A stretch of DNA of 64,000 bases from Rhizobium sp. CB3090 (GCF_029714285.1 NZ_CP121662.1:1240001-1304000), one strand, 5' to 3'; positions 37,011 through 46,453 are shown, counted from the stretch's first letter. Notes: a model not told the origin generated them from the sequence alone. Program-made: numbers and translations.

Positions 37011-38201
37011 TTATCTCTCCACCAAAGCCATCTTGGCATTGAACCAATTCATGAACAGCGAGGTCGCGATGCTCAGCGCAAGGTAGACAAGCATCCAGAT
37101 GATGAATACTTCGATGGCTCGGCCGGACTGATTGAGAATGACGCCGCCGACAGCGACGAGATCGGCATAGCCGATGGCGATTGCGAGCGAGGAGTTCTTC
37201 GTCAGATTGAGATACTGGCTGCTCAACGGCGGAATGATGATGCGCATTGCCTGTGGAATGATGATGAGCCGCGTGATGGCGCCAGAGCGAAGCCCAAGCG
37301 CACCGGCAGCTTCCGATTGCCCCTTCGCGACGGCGCGGATACCGCCGCGGACGATTTCGGCGATATAGGAGGCCGTGTAAAAGGAAAGCGCGAGGAACAG
37401 CGAAATGAATTCCGGCCCAATGACGGAGCCGCCGGTCAGATTGAACTTGCCGGCGACAGGATAGTCGAAGGAAAGCGGCATGCCGGCTGCGAAGAAGGTC
37501 AGGAGCGGCAAACCGATGAATATCGCCGCAGAAACCCAAATCGTGTGAAATTGCTTGCCTGTCGCCGCCTGTCGCTTATGCGCCCAGCGGGCCATGAAGA
37601 ATATCGCTATGATGGCGACCACGACGGCAATGCCGACGGCCCACATCCCGGCGCCGAAAATCGGGCTCGGAAAGGCAAGGCCGCGATTGCTAAGATAGCT
37701 GGAGAACGGCAGATGCAAGGCTTCGCGAGCCTGCGGCAGCAGCACCAGCACGCCGCTATACCAGAAGAAGATGACGAGCAGCGGCGGGATATTGCGGAAC
37801 ACCTCAACATAGGCCTGGCAAAGCTTTGCGATCAGCCAGTTCCCTGAAAGCCTGCCGATGCCGACGATAAAGCCGACAATCGTCGCCGCGATGATGCCTG
37901 ATATTGCGATGAGAACGGTATTGAGCAGGCCGACGACGAGCGCGTCGATATTCGTCGAATCGCTCGAAAATGGAATCAGAGCTTGGCCGAGATTGAAACC
38001 GGCGCGTCCGCCCAGAAACGAAAATCCAAAAGGTTGGTTCGACGCACGCAGATTATCGACGGTGTTATTGATGATGAACCCGACGAACGCCAGCAGAATT
38101 ACGATGGTAAGGACTTGATAAACCAAGCCTCGGAATTTGGGATTATTTATTGCTGATCCGGACGAGCGCTCGCCTTCGGGCGAATTTATTGTAATTGCCA
38201 T
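37011..38201 (-). CDS. aapQ: General L-amino acid ABC transporter, permease subunit AapQ
   Basis: A 396-residue permease paralogous to AapM, with about eight membrane helices and the EAA loop [20 protein letters not shown]. AapQ and AapM form the channel of the permease. It follows aapJ after 93 bp that contain a strong hairpin at 38251-38274, probably used to reduce expression of the downstream genes relative to the binding protein. Confidence 0.95.
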   Translation of the reverse strand: MAITINSPEGERSSGSAINNPKFRGLVYQVLTIVILLAFVGFIINNTVDNLRASNQPFGFSFLGGRAGFNLGQALIPFSSDSTNIDALVVGLLNTVLIAISGIIAATIVGFIVGIGRLSGNWLIAKLCQAYVEVFRNIPPLLVIFFWYSGVLVLLPQAREALHLPFSSYLSNRGLAFPSPIFGAGMWAVGIAVVVAIIAIFFMARWAHKRQAATGKQFHTIWVSAAIFIGLPLLTFFAAGMPLSFDYPVAGKFNLTGGSVIGPEFISLFLALSFYTASYIAEIVRGGIRAVAKGQSEAAGALGLRSGAITRLIIIPQAMRIIIPPLSSQYLNLTKNSSLAIAIGYADLVAVGGVILNQSGRAIEVFIIWMLVYLALSIATSLFMNWFNAKMALVER

Positions 38202-38250
38202 GCAGACTTTTTCCCCTCTGTGCCCGTTTCGGGCTTGTTTTCTTAAGGGA

Positions 38251-38274
38251 GGAAAGGCGGGGAGCCGCCTTTCC
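38251..38274 (-). promoter_or_regulatory. Intercistronic hairpin between aapJ and aapQ
   Basis: ggaaaggcgg (38251-38260) and ccgcctttcc (38265-38274) form a perfect 10-bp stem with a 4-base loop. No proper T-run follows on the minus strand, so it most likely protects the aapJ 3' end or causes partial termination. A smaller hairpin, gcccgtttcgggc, lies at 38222-38234. Confidence 0.75.
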
Positions 38275-38294
38275 CAATGTCACGTAGTCGCGGC

Positions 38295-39329
38295 TTAGCG
38301 AACCGGAGGTGCGTACTGAATGCCACCCTTGTTCCACAGGGCATTCAGGCCACGCTGAATCTTCAGCGGGCTGCCGGCGCCGATGTTGCGGTCGAACACT
38401 TCGCCATAATTGCCGACGCCTTTGATGATGTTATACGCCCAATCGTTGCTCAGGCCGAGGTCCTTGCCGATGGTCGAACCCTGCTCGACACCGAGGAAGC
38501 GCTTGATGTCCGGATTGGCCGAATTCTTCATCTCATCGACGTTCTTCTGCGTAATGCCGAATTCTTCGGCATTGATCAGAGCATAAGCGGTCCAGCTCAC
38601 GATGTCGAACCATTGGTCGTCGCCCTGGCGAACGGCCGGCCCGAGGGGCTCCTTGGAAATGATTTCCGGCAGAACGACGTTGTCGTCAGGGTTCTTCAGG
38701 GTCAGGCGCAGCGCGTAGAGGCCGGACTGGTCGGTGGTGTAGACGTCGCAACGGCCGGAGTCGTAAGCGGCATTGACTTCTTCGAGCTTGTCGAAGACCA
38801 CCGGATTGTACTGAAGGTTGTTGGTCTTGAAGTAGTCGGCGAGGTTGAGTTCGGTCGTCGTGCCGGATTGAACGCAAACGGCGGCCCCGGAGAGCTCGAG
38901 AGCCGATTTTACGTTCAGTTCCTTATGAACCATGAAGCCCTGGCCGTCGTAATAGGTGACCGGGCGGAAGTTGAGGCCGAGCGCGGTATCGCGGTTGATC
39001 GTCCAGGTGGTGTTGCGTGAAAGCAGATCGATTTCACCGGACTGCAGCGCGGTGAAGCGGTCTTTCGCGCTGAGAGGGGTGTACTTTACTTTGGTTACGT
39101 CGCCGAAGACAGCCGCCGCGACGGCCTTGCAAAGGTCCACGTCGAAACCGGCATAGTTCCCGGAAGCGTCGGGCTGTGAAAAGCCAAGAAGGGCACTATT
39201 CACGCCGCATTGAACAAAGCCCTTGGCCTTCACATCGCTCAACGTCGAAGCCGAAGCGCCCGACGCGGTGTATGCCAAAGCTGCCGCTCCGAGGAATACG
39301 GACAGAGCAATCTTTTTCATCTTTCCCAA
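38295..39329 (-). CDS. aapJ: General L-amino acid ABC transporter, periplasmic binding protein
   Basis: A 344-residue secreted solute-binding protein with a signal peptide cleaved after SGASA near residue 28. It contains KGFVQCGVNSALLGFSQPDA and GYDVDLCKA-like FDVDLCKAVAAAVFG, conserved in Aap/Bzt-type proteins. It binds a wide range of L-amino acids and delivers them to AapQM. It is the first gene of the operon, divergent from metC. Confidence 0.96.
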   Translation of the reverse strand: MGKMKKIALSVFLGAAALAYTASGASASTLSDVKAKGFVQCGVNSALLGFSQPDASGNYAGFDVDLCKAVAAAVFGDVTKVKYTPLSAKDRFTALQSGEIDLLSRNTTWTINRDTALGLNFRPVTYYDGQGFMVHKELNVKSALELSGAAVCVQSGTTTELNLADYFKTNNLQYNPVVFDKLEEVNAAYDSGRCDVYTTDQSGLYALRLTLKNPDDNVVLPEIISKEPLGPAVRQGDDQWFDIVSWTAYALINAEEFGITQKNVDEMKNSANPDIKRFLGVEQGSTIGKDLGLSNDWAYNIIKGVGNYGEVFDRNIGAGSPLKIQRGLNALWNKGGIQYAPPVR

Positions 39330-39693
39330 CCTTTGTCTATTGTTTTATAGTTAAAGCGTATCGCCCCGAAGCAGGCTCTCGGAGAACCGTGTCCCTCACT
39401 CTCCCGGCGCGAGTAGTGCTATCACAGTCGTAAATGCATTTCCGGTCAAGACACAGCCCGAATTATTGAGGAATAATTCGGCGTTTTCGCCAGTTTAGGC
39501 TCAAAAGCGGGCGGTTGGCTGCCATTTGAGCAACGTTTTGCCGAAAAACTGCGCGAAAATGACGTATTGTTTCGTCATTTCGGTATTTTAGCTTGTGCGT
39601 AATAATAGGATTTTCCGGGTCGTTCGGGGTTGACCCCGCCGGGATCGGCAGCCACTAATCGAAGTCTCCACAGCGCCAAAGGCATACCCAGAC
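39330..39693. promoter_or_regulatory. Divergent aapJ-metC control region with two palindromes
   Basis: A 364-bp gene-free region. A perfect inverted repeat, ccgaattatt/aataattcgg, with a 4-base gap lies at 39458-39481, about 130 bp before aapJ. A second, aaatgacg/cgtcattt with an 8-base gap, lies at 39557-39580, about 115 bp before metC. Either may be an operator. In Rhizobium leguminosarum the aap operon is under nitrogen (Ntr) control, but no clear NtrC or sigma-54 box was found here. Confidence 0.5.
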
Positions 39694-40884
39694 ATGAAAG
39701 ACAAAGACACATTGCTGCAAAACGCCGGCATCAACACGCGTTTGTCCCACATCGGCAATTCGCCCTCGGATTTCCACGGTTTCGTCAATCCGCCGGTCGT
39801 GCATGCCTCGACGGTGTTGTTTCCGAATGCGCGAACCATGGAGACGCGCGATCAGAAATATACCTATGGCACGCGCGGCACGCCGACGACCGACGCGCTT
39901 TGCGATGCCATCGATGCGCTGGAGGGATCGGCGGGAACGATTCTCGTGCCATCCGGGCTTGCGGCGATCACCGTGCCTTTCCTTGCCTTTCTGTCCTCAG
40001 GCGACCACGCGCTGATCGTCGATTCGGTTTACGGGCCGACCCGTATCTTCTGCGACACCATGCTGAAGCGTCTCGGTGTCGAGGTCGAATATTACGACCC
40101 CTTGGTCGGCGCCGGCATCGAGTTGCTGATCAAGCCGAACACCAGGCTGGTGCACACGGAAGCGCCAGGCTCCAATACCTTTGAGATGCAGGATATTTCC
40201 GCGATATCGACCGCCGCTCATCGCCATGGCTGCGTCGTCACCATGGATAATACCTGGGCGACGCCCGTCTATTTCAAACCACTGGATCACGGCGTCGACA
40301 TCTCCATTCACGCGTCGACGAAATATCCGGCCGGTCACTCCGATATTCTAATGGGGACCGTGTCCGCCAATGCCGCTTATTGGGAGCAGTTGAAGGAAGC
40401 CAATATCCAGCTCGGCATCTGCGGCACGCCGGATGATGCCTATCAGGTGCTGCGAGGCCTGCGCACCATGGGCGTGCGCCTGGAGCGCCATCAGGAAAGC
40501 GCGCTCGCCATCGCGCGATGGCTCGATAGCCGCGACGACGTCGCGCGCGTGCTGCATCCGGCGCTGCCGAGTTTCCCCAGCCATGAACTTTGGAAGCGCG
40601 ACTTCAAGGGATCGAGCGGCATCTTCTCCTTCGTGTTGGCTGTCGACAGTGCGGAGAAATTCAAGGCCAAGGCCCATGCCTTCCTCGACGCGCTGCGGAT
40701 TTTTGGCCTGGGCTATTCCTGGGGCGGCTTCGAAAGCCTCGCGCTGCACGTCAATCTCAACGACCGACGCATCAGCAAGGCGCCGCCGGAAGGGCCGGTT
40801 CTGCGCCTGCAGATCGGCCTTGAGGACGTCGCCGATATCAAGGCCGATATCGAAAAGGGCCTTTCCGCTGCGAAAGAGGCCTGA
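39694..40884 (+). CDS. metC: Cystathionine beta-lyase
   Basis: A 396-residue Cys/Met-metabolism PLP enzyme. The PLP lysine is K210 in HASTKYPAGHSD; VPSGLAAITVPF and DNTWATPVYFKPL are family signatures of beta-lyases. It cleaves cystathionine to homocysteine, ammonia and pyruvate. The position upstream of and divergent from aapJ is conserved in Rhizobium. Its stop codon abuts that of the convergent monooxygenase gene with no gap (tgatca). Confidence 0.94.
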   Translation: MKDKDTLLQNAGINTRLSHIGNSPSDFHGFVNPPVVHASTVLFPNARTMETRDQKYTYGTRGTPTTDALCDAIDALEGSAGTILVPSGLAAITVPFLAFLSSGDHALIVDSVYGPTRIFCDTMLKRLGVEVEYYDPLVGAGIELLIKPNTRLVHTEAPGSNTFEMQDISAISTAAHRHGCVVTMDNTWATPVYFKPLDHGVDISIHASTKYPAGHSDILMGTVSANAAYWEQLKEANIQLGICGTPDDAYQVLRGLRTMGVRLERHQESALAIARWLDSRDDVARVLHPALPSFPSHELWKRDFKGSSGIFSFVLAVDSAEKFKAKAHAFLDALRIFGLGYSWGGFESLALHVNLNDRRISKAPPEGPVLRLQIGLEDVADIKADIEKGLSAAKEA

Positions 40885-42048
40885 TCAGCCTATGGCGCGA
40901 TAGCCGTAGACCCAGTCCAGATCCGCCGCGAGCTTTTGCGGCGGACGCATGGACAGAACAAGATTGCGGGCCAGCCGAACCGGTCCGCGGGCATGATAGG
41001 CGAATTGATTGAAGGCGCCGCGCCGGCGCAGGCGCGCGATGCGCGGCACGCGATGCCTTTCGAAGAGATCAAGTGCTTCGGCGAGGGGACGCGACGCTAC
41101 CATGCCGGCGAGTTCGAAGGCATCCTCAATCGCCATGGCAGCACCTTGCGCCGCGAAGGGCATCATCGCATGGGCCGCATCGCCGATTAATATGACATCC
41201 TGGCCATTGTGCCAGCGCCCGGCGCTTGCTTCGTAGAGCGGCCAGAAGGTCGCCTGCTCCTGGCGTTCGAGCATTGCCGTGATGGCATCGTTCCAGGCTG
41301 AGAAGCGCTGGAGAAGATGCTCGCGCTGCGCCTTGGTGCCGATGGCGCTCCAATCATGGCTCGTACTGCTTCCGGAGATAATCGCCACGATGTTGAAGGC
41401 GGCATGTTCCTTGATCGGATAGCTGACCAGATGCGCCGAAGGGCCGAGAAATGCCGTGACGCTCGTTCTGTCGAGGACGCTTGGGGCGGATGCCCCGGGG
41501 ATGGTGAAACGCCACGCGATATTGCCGGAGAAGTGCGGTGATGGGGCACCCGACACCAATGCGCGCGTCTTCGACCAGACGCCATCGGCGCCGACGATCA
41601 GATCCATGTCCTCGCCAATGGCCGCCTCCAGCGCCCGTCGGTCCGTGACATCGACAGACCGGCCGAGATGCAGCTTGCAGAGTGGGCTGACCATCACGGC
41701 GTCGAGAAGCGCCTTTTGCAGCGTCGCACGATGAACGGTGCCATAGGGAGCGCCCCAGCGTTCCCTGGCGAAACTGCCGCAGGGCACGGATGCGAGTAGT
41801 TGTAAGGATGAACCGGAGACCAGCCGCACTCCCGTCGGCTCCAGCCAGACAGGCCGAAGAGCATCGAGCGCGCCGAGCGTGTCGAGAATGCGGGATGCGT
41901 TGGGAGAAATTTGCAGGCCGGCGCCGACTTCGGTCAGCGCTTCGGCCCGTTCGAAAATCTCCGAGCGAATGCCATGCTTGGCAAACGCCAGCGCCGCGGT
42001 AAGGCCGGCTATTCCGGCACCGATGATCGCGGCAGTCCTGATCGGCAT
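40885..42048 (-). CDS. FAD-dependent monooxygenase (salicylate hydroxylase-like)
   Basis: A 387-residue class A flavoprotein hydroxylase. It has GAGIAGLTAALAFAKHG for FAD at the N-terminus, DLIVGADGVWSKTR (the DG motif) near residue 165, and GDAAHAMMPFAAQGA near 290. These match aromatic-ring hydroxylases of the PHBH/salicylate type; the true substrate is unknown and no ring-cleavage genes are nearby. It is convergent with metC and lies downstream of the zinc protein at 42078. Confidence 0.88.
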   Translation of the reverse strand: MPIRTAAIIGAGIAGLTAALAFAKHGIRSEIFERAEALTEVGAGLQISPNASRILDTLGALDALRPVWLEPTGVRLVSGSSLQLLASVPCGSFARERWGAPYGTVHRATLQKALLDAVMVSPLCKLHLGRSVDVTDRRALEAAIGEDMDLIVGADGVWSKTRALVSGAPSPHFSGNIAWRFTIPGASAPSVLDRTSVTAFLGPSAHLVSYPIKEHAAFNIVAIISGSSTSHDWSAIGTKAQREHLLQRFSAWNDAITAMLERQEQATFWPLYEASAGRWHNGQDVILIGDAAHAMMPFAAQGAAMAIEDAFELAGMVASRPLAEALDLFERHRVPRIARLRRRGAFNQFAYHARGPVRLARNLVLSMRPPQKLAADLDWVYGYRAIG

Positions 42049-42077
42049 TGAGCTATGTCCGATCCGCTCTCGGGAAA

Positions 42078-42323
42078 TCAGGCGGCCTTGAAGTGGAAGA
42101 CGCAGCCGGCCGGATTGGTCTCATCGGCCTTCAGCGATGGATTGTAGCGATAAAGCGTCGAGCAGTAGGAGCAAACCTTCTCGTTTTCATCGCCCATGTC
42201 GATGAAAATATGCGGATGGTCGTAGGGGACCGAGGCGCCGGTGCACATGAATTCCTTCACGCCGATCTCGATAACGCGGTGTCCGCTGTCGTTCTGGAAA
42301 TGGGGAATGTTGTGGCCGGCCAT
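42078..42323 (-). CDS. CHCC zinc-finger protein, NDUFS6-like
   Basis: An 81-residue protein starting at the ATG at 42323 (MAGHNIPHF); a longer frame upstream is not conserved. It carries FMCTGASVPYDHPHIFIDMG and CSYCSTLYRY, which supply the Cys-His-Cys-Cys zinc set of the zf-CHCC family. The mitochondrial member NDUFS6 is a complex I accessory subunit needed for the last assembly step. It is the last of four complex I related genes in the window. Confidence 0.9.
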   Translation of the reverse strand: MAGHNIPHFQNDSGHRVIEIGVKEFMCTGASVPYDHPHIFIDMGDENEKVCSYCSTLYRYNPSLKADETNPAGCVFHFKAA

Positions 42324-42522
42324 GATGATCTCCGAATGCGTCTGCCTTGAGCGGCATGAATGTTGCGCCAGACTTGTTTGCCCCTCTTTATAATTCTTCT
42401 CGTCGATTGTGTAGTGCGAAAGTCCGGCGCGGCGCACAGATTTTCGCGAGCGCGGGGTTCACCTGATATGACCGATAAAATATGGTCCGCGACAAAGAGA
42501 CGATGTTCACGAAGATCTTGCC

Positions 42523-43308
42523 ATGAATTTGAATAGTCCTGCCTTTTCCTATTTCGTCCATGACGGGCTCAAGCTGGCCTATTTCGACGAGGGCGATGCG
42601 AATGGCGCGCCGGTCCTGTTGATTCACGGCTTTGCCTCCACCGCGATTGCCAATTGGGTCAATCCAGGCTGGCTGAAATCGCTGGGCGAGGCGGGTTACC
42701 GGGTCATCGCCATCGATAACAGGGGCCACGGCTTGAGCGACAAAGCCTATGATGCCGAAGCCTATCGTCCCTGGGTCATGGCGGAAGATGCGGTTGCGCT
42801 GCTCGATCATCTCGGCATCCCCGAAGCCCATATCATGGGATATTCCATGGGTGCGCGCATCTCGGCGTTCCTGGCGATGGCCCATCCCGATCGTGTCCGC
42901 TCGCTCGTATTCGGCGGGCTGGGTATCGGCATGGTCGATGGTGTCGGCGATTGGGATCCGATCGCCGATGCACTATTGGCGCCGTCGGTTGACGACGTCA
43001 CGCATCTGCGCGGCCGCATGTTCCGCGCCTTCGCCGATCAGAACAAGAGCGACCGCGAGGCGCTCGCCGCCTGCATCCGGGGCTCGCGCGATCTGGTCGC
43101 CAAGGAAGACGTGGCAAAGATCGAGGCGCCGACCTTGATCGGCGTCGGCACCAAGGATGACATTGCCGGTTCGCCGCACGAGCTCGCGGCGCTGATGCCG
43201 CATGCCGAAGCGCTGGATATCCCGAACCGGGACCATATGCTCGCCGTCGGCGATAAGGTGTTCAAACAGGCCGTCCTCGACTTCTACGAGCGCCTCGCCA
43301 ATCGATAA
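42523..43308 (+). CDS. Alpha/beta-fold hydrolase
   Basis: A 261-residue hydrolase. Oxyanion region LLIHGFASTAIANW, nucleophile elbow GYSMGARIS (Ser near 109), and catalytic His in PNRDHMLAVG near residue 240; the acid is probably the Asp of GVGTKDDIAGSP. The fold covers esterases, lipases and dehalogenases, and the substrate cannot be told. It is convergent with the enoyl-CoA hydratase gene, 6 bp apart. Confidence 0.88.
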   Translation: MNLNSPAFSYFVHDGLKLAYFDEGDANGAPVLLIHGFASTAIANWVNPGWLKSLGEAGYRVIAIDNRGHGLSDKAYDAEAYRPWVMAEDAVALLDHLGIPEAHIMGYSMGARISAFLAMAHPDRVRSLVFGGLGIGMVDGVGDWDPIADALLAPSVDDVTHLRGRMFRAFADQNKSDREALAACIRGSRDLVAKEDVAKIEAPTLIGVGTKDDIAGSPHELAALMPHAEALDIPNRDHMLAVGDKVFKQAVLDFYERLANR

Positions 43309-43314
43309 AACCGA

Positions 43315-44115
43315 TCATTTCCCTGTGAAATGTGGTTTGCGCCGCGCGGTAAAGGCTGCGCGGCCTTCGGCATAGTCGGCGCTGTCGAAGGTCTCGGCAC
43401 CAATCACCTCCGCTTCGCGCAGGAGGTCGCTATCCTGCTCGATCACGGCACGAACCGCGAGCTTCGAGGCATGCAGTGCGATCGGCGCATTGGCGGCGAT
43501 GGCGCGGGCGAGGGCCGAAACTTCGTCGTCGAATGCCTCGGCCGTAATCTCTTCCAGCAGAAAGCCGGCCATGACCATCTTGTCGGTCGACATCGGTGCG
43601 CCGGTGAAAAGCGTGACCTTAGCCATCTGAGGCCCCAGCGCGTTGACGATGTCCTGCACCGCATCGGCAGGATAGGCGATCCCGAGGCGGACGGCAGGCA
43701 CCGAGAAACGTGCTCCCTCGGCAGCGACGCGCAGGTCGCAGGCGGCTGCAATGCCGAAACCGCCGCCGTAGCAGATGCCGCGGATTGCCGCGATCGTCGG
43801 CACCCGGCAGTGGCGGATCGCGGTGAACGCGTCGCTGTTCAGCGCCTCGTAGGCGACGGCGGTTTCGGCATCCTTTCGCAGGCTGTCGAATTCGCTGATA
43901 TCGGCGCCGGTCGAAAAATCCTGGCCCGCACCGCGAATGATGATCACATGCGCCCGTGCCTTGTCGGTCAAAAGGCGGATGGCCTGGGGTATGGCGCGCC
44001 ACATCGCCGCGGTAATGGCGTTTTTGCGGCCGGGATTGTCGATGGTGAGTGTACCGATAGCGTCGCTACAGGTAGCGCGCAGGAGACCGCCAGCAAAATC
44101 ATGCTCAAAACTCAT
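43315..44115 (-). CDS. Enoyl-CoA hydratase/isomerase family protein
   Basis: A 266-residue crotonase-fold protein starting at the ATG at 44115. Oxyanion-hole motifs are FSTGADISEF and GICYGGGFGIAAACDLR. One of the usual catalytic glutamates appears as Pro/Ala-rich sequence (RLGIAYPADAVQ in place of KLGLxPxxG), so activity may differ from classical hydratases. Divergent from cysE, with a 76-bp shared control region. Confidence 0.88.
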   Translation of the reverse strand: MSFEHDFAGGLLRATCSDAIGTLTIDNPGRKNAITAAMWRAIPQAIRLLTDKARAHVIIIRGAGQDFSTGADISEFDSLRKDAETAVAYEALNSDAFTAIRHCRVPTIAAIRGICYGGGFGIAAACDLRVAAEGARFSVPAVRLGIAYPADAVQDIVNALGPQMAKVTLFTGAPMSTDKMVMAGFLLEEITAEAFDDEVSALARAIAANAPIALHASKLAVRAVIEQDSDLLREAEVIGAETFDSADYAEGRAAFTARRKPHFTGK

Positions 44116-44191
44116 GCACACCCGCCCCATTTATGTTGTCGTGGTTTTACTCTATATAATGTTTCACCGACAGGAAATCAGGAGACCGCCA

Positions 44192-45055
44192 ATGGTCGCA
44201 GCAACGGACATTCGCCAGGTCGACGGCGCGGGCCAGGTAAAGGTCGTCGATCCCATCTGGGGCAGCGTGCGCGAAGAAGCGCGTGCAGCCGCCGAGCGGG
44301 ATCCGCTTCTGGCCGCCTTCCTCTATTCCACGATCATCAATCACCGGTCGCTGGAGGAATGCGTCATCTATCGCATTTGCGAACGTCTCGACCATCCGGA
44401 TATGCAGGGCATCCTGCTGCGTCAGACCTTTGAGGAAATGCTGGCCGATTGGCCGGAATGGGGCTCGATCCTGCGCGTCGATATTCAGGCCGTCTATGAC
44501 CGCGATCCGGCCTGCCTGCGCTTCATGGAGCCGGTCCTCTATTTCAAGGGGTTCCACGCCTTGCAGACGCACCGTCTGGCCCATTGGCTGCTCAATCGCG
44601 GCCGTCGGGATTTTGCGCTCTATCTGCAAAGCCGCTCCTCCAGCGTTTTCCAGACCGATATCAATCCGGCTGCGCGCATCGGCAAGGGCATCTTCCTCGA
44701 TCATGCGACCGGCCTTGTGGTCGGCGAAACGGCCGTCATCGGCGACAACGTCTCGATCCTGCATGGCGTCACGCTCGGCGGTACCGGCAAGGAAGGCAGC
44801 GACCGTCATCCGAAGATCGCCCATGGCGTGCTGATCGGCGCCGGCGCAAAGATCCTCGGCAATATCCAGATCGGCCATTGCTCGCGCATTGCCGCCGGCT
44901 CGGTAGTGCTGAAGGAAGTGCCCCCGAAGACGACGGTGGCAGGCGTTCCGGCCAAGGTCGTCGGCGAAGCCGGCTGTTCGGAACCCTCCCGCTCCATGGA
45001 TCAACTCCTTGCCGAGCAGATGGTCGCCGACCAAATCAAGGGTGCCGGAATCTAA
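44192..45055 (+). CDS. cysE: Serine O-acetyltransferase
   Basis: A 287-residue enzyme that acetylates serine, the first step of cysteine synthesis. The N-terminal helical domain (LEECVIYRICERL) leads to a left-handed beta-helix of hexapeptide repeats with the signature DINPAARIGKGIFLDHATGL and VSILHGVTLGGTG. The start at 44192 follows AGGAGA; the longer frame upstream overlaps the divergent hydratase gene. The C-terminal tail ends in GAGI, ending with Ile as in proteins that dock into CysK. Confidence 0.96.
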   Translation: MVAATDIRQVDGAGQVKVVDPIWGSVREEARAAAERDPLLAAFLYSTIINHRSLEECVIYRICERLDHPDMQGILLRQTFEEMLADWPEWGSILRVDIQAVYDRDPACLRFMEPVLYFKGFHALQTHRLAHWLLNRGRRDFALYLQSRSSSVFQTDINPAARIGKGIFLDHATGLVVGETAVIGDNVSILHGVTLGGTGKEGSDRHPKIAHGVLIGAGAKILGNIQIGHCSRIAAGSVVLKEVPPKTTVAGVPAKVVGEAGCSEPSRSMDQLLAEQMVADQIKGAGI

Positions 45056-45183
45056 CGGAAATCCCAGCCGATTGTCAGGGTTTTGCTCCGCCGCCCAAGG
45101 CAGAAGGCGCGCTTCCGGTCTTTACACCGCCGCTTTTCCTATGCAAGAAGCGGCCAACCCGAGAATCCGCACGGAGATGAATT

Positions 45184-45387
45184 GTGAAGCCTGACGAAAT
45201 CAAGAAGCTCGACGCCTACTTCAAACGCACGTTTAACCCGCAGATGGTGGTCAAAGCTCGCCCGCGCAAGAACGATTCCGCGGAAGTCTATCTTGGCGAA
45301 GAGTTCCTGGGCGTTGTCTATATCGACGACGAAGACGGCGACCGTTCCTATAATTTTTCGATGGCCATCCTGGACGTCGATCTCTGA
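45184..45387 (+). CDS. DUF3126 small protein
   Basis: A 67-residue protein with a GTG start after GGAG. It begins KPDEIKKLDAYFKRTFNP and has AEVYLGEEFLGVVYIDDEDG. The DUF3126 family is confined to alphaproteobacteria and has no known function. It lies 128 bp downstream of cysE and ahead of a strong terminator. Confidence 0.9.
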   Translation: MKPDEIKKLDAYFKRTFNPQMVVKARPRKNDSAEVYLGEEFLGVVYIDDEDGDRSYNFSMAILDVDL

Positions 45388-45460
45388 TCGGTAGCCTAGC
45401 GTTTTGACCGGCGCTCGACCCCTGGTCGATCTCGGGGTTTCCAATAGAGCTGGTATCAAG

Positions 45461-45495
45461 AAGCCGCATTTCACTGAAATGCGGCTCTTTTTTTA
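45461..45495 (+). terminator. Rho-independent terminator after cysE-DUF3126
   Basis: agccgcatttca and tgaaatgcggct form a 12-bp stem with a very small loop, followed by CTTTTTTT. Confidence 0.93.
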
Positions 45496-45805
45496 AAAAT
45501 CTCCCACAAATAAGTAGGATAATTGCTATTTGCGATCGAATTTCGCCTGATTTGACGCCGAGATTCAGATTTTTCTGTCGAAGTCGAATATTTCTCTCGA
45601 AGCCTCAGGTTGCAACCCTGTTGATATATATTAGCAAAAACAGGAACATGTCCGCGGCCCTCTTCAGCGGTCGTTTCTTTGTCATTGAGAATGCAACCTG
45701 AAGACGATATTGCGCCGCACAAGACTACTTGACTCTTTGTGCGTCGCATTTAGTTTTCGTCCAGTAACCCGGCCGTCGGCCAAACCAACAAAGGGACGGA
45801 GAAGC
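45496..45805. promoter_or_regulatory. Phasin upstream region with TGC-N3-GCA sites
   Basis: About 310 bp without a gene. Two copies of TGCGyCGCA lie at 45711-45719 and 45740-45748, 29 bp apart, flanking a TTGACT -35-like element at 45729-45734. TGC/GCA palindromes are the type bound by the PHB regulator PhaR in other alphaproteobacteria. The rest of the region is AT-rich and unremarkable. Confidence 0.5.
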
Positions 45806-46174
45806 ATGTTCAATTTCGATGAAGCGAACAAGAAGGGCAAGGAAGCCATGGACACGGCGCTGAAGAGCTATTCCGATGTCACCAAGGGTTTCCAGGCGAT
45901 TGCTGCTGAAGCTGCCGAATATTCCAAGAAGTCGTTCCAGGACGGCGTTACGCATTTCGAAACGCTGGTCGGCGTGAAGAGCTTCGAGGCTGCTTTCGAA
46001 CTACAGACTGGCTTCGTAAAGTCGTCCTATGAAAACTTCGTAGCCGAAGCGACCAAGTTGGGCGAAATGTACGCCGATCTCGCCAAAACCGTGTACAAGC
46101 CCTATGAAGCTCCGGTTGCTACCGCCACCAAGGCTGGCGGCAGGGCCCCCGCTTCGGTTGCGCCTGCTGCCTAA
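45806..46174 (+). CDS. Phasin (PHB granule-associated protein)
   Basis: A 122-residue, mostly helical protein starting at the ATG at 45806 (MFNFDEANKKGKEAMDTALK) after GGGACGGAG. AAEAAEYSKKSFQDG and ELQTGFVKSSYENFV match phasin family 2. Phasins coat PHB granules and limit their size. The Ala/Pro-rich C-terminus is typical. Monocistronic, with its own terminator and a probable PhaR-type operator. Confidence 0.93.
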   Translation: MFNFDEANKKGKEAMDTALKSYSDVTKGFQAIAAEAAEYSKKSFQDGVTHFETLVGVKSFEAAFELQTGFVKSSYENFVAEATKLGEMYADLAKTVYKPYEAPVATATKAGGRAPASVAPAA

Positions 46175-46202
46175 GCAGCTTCGCTTAAGGACAGTGATTT
46201 AC

Positions 46203-46238
46203 GAAAGACCGGCTGCGAGACCCGCAGCCGGTCTTTTG
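46203..46238 (+). terminator. Terminator of the phasin gene
   Basis: aaagaccggctgcg / cgcagccggtcttt stem with a short loop, followed by T residues, about 30 bp after the stop. Confidence 0.93.
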
Positions 46239-46453
46239 CGTTCCCGATGACCGATCTGGTTCCGACTAAGGCCGCGACTTTTTTGATGATGGCTGGCTTT
46301 GGCAACGAATTCTCATTGCAGTGTCCGGTAGGGGGCTTAAAATCGCATCAATATGAACTAAGTTAGGGGTTCGGATATCCGGCCCGACAGAGTCAGTACC
46401 CAATCCAGTTTGCCAAGTCGGAATGCGATAGCTTCTGCCGGATGATTTGAGGA

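Noticed and set aside
39500..39560. Possible sigma-54 promoter upstream of metC (ttggctgccatttgagc)
   Set aside because: The GG and GC elements are 11 rather than 10 bases apart, so it does not fit the consensus.
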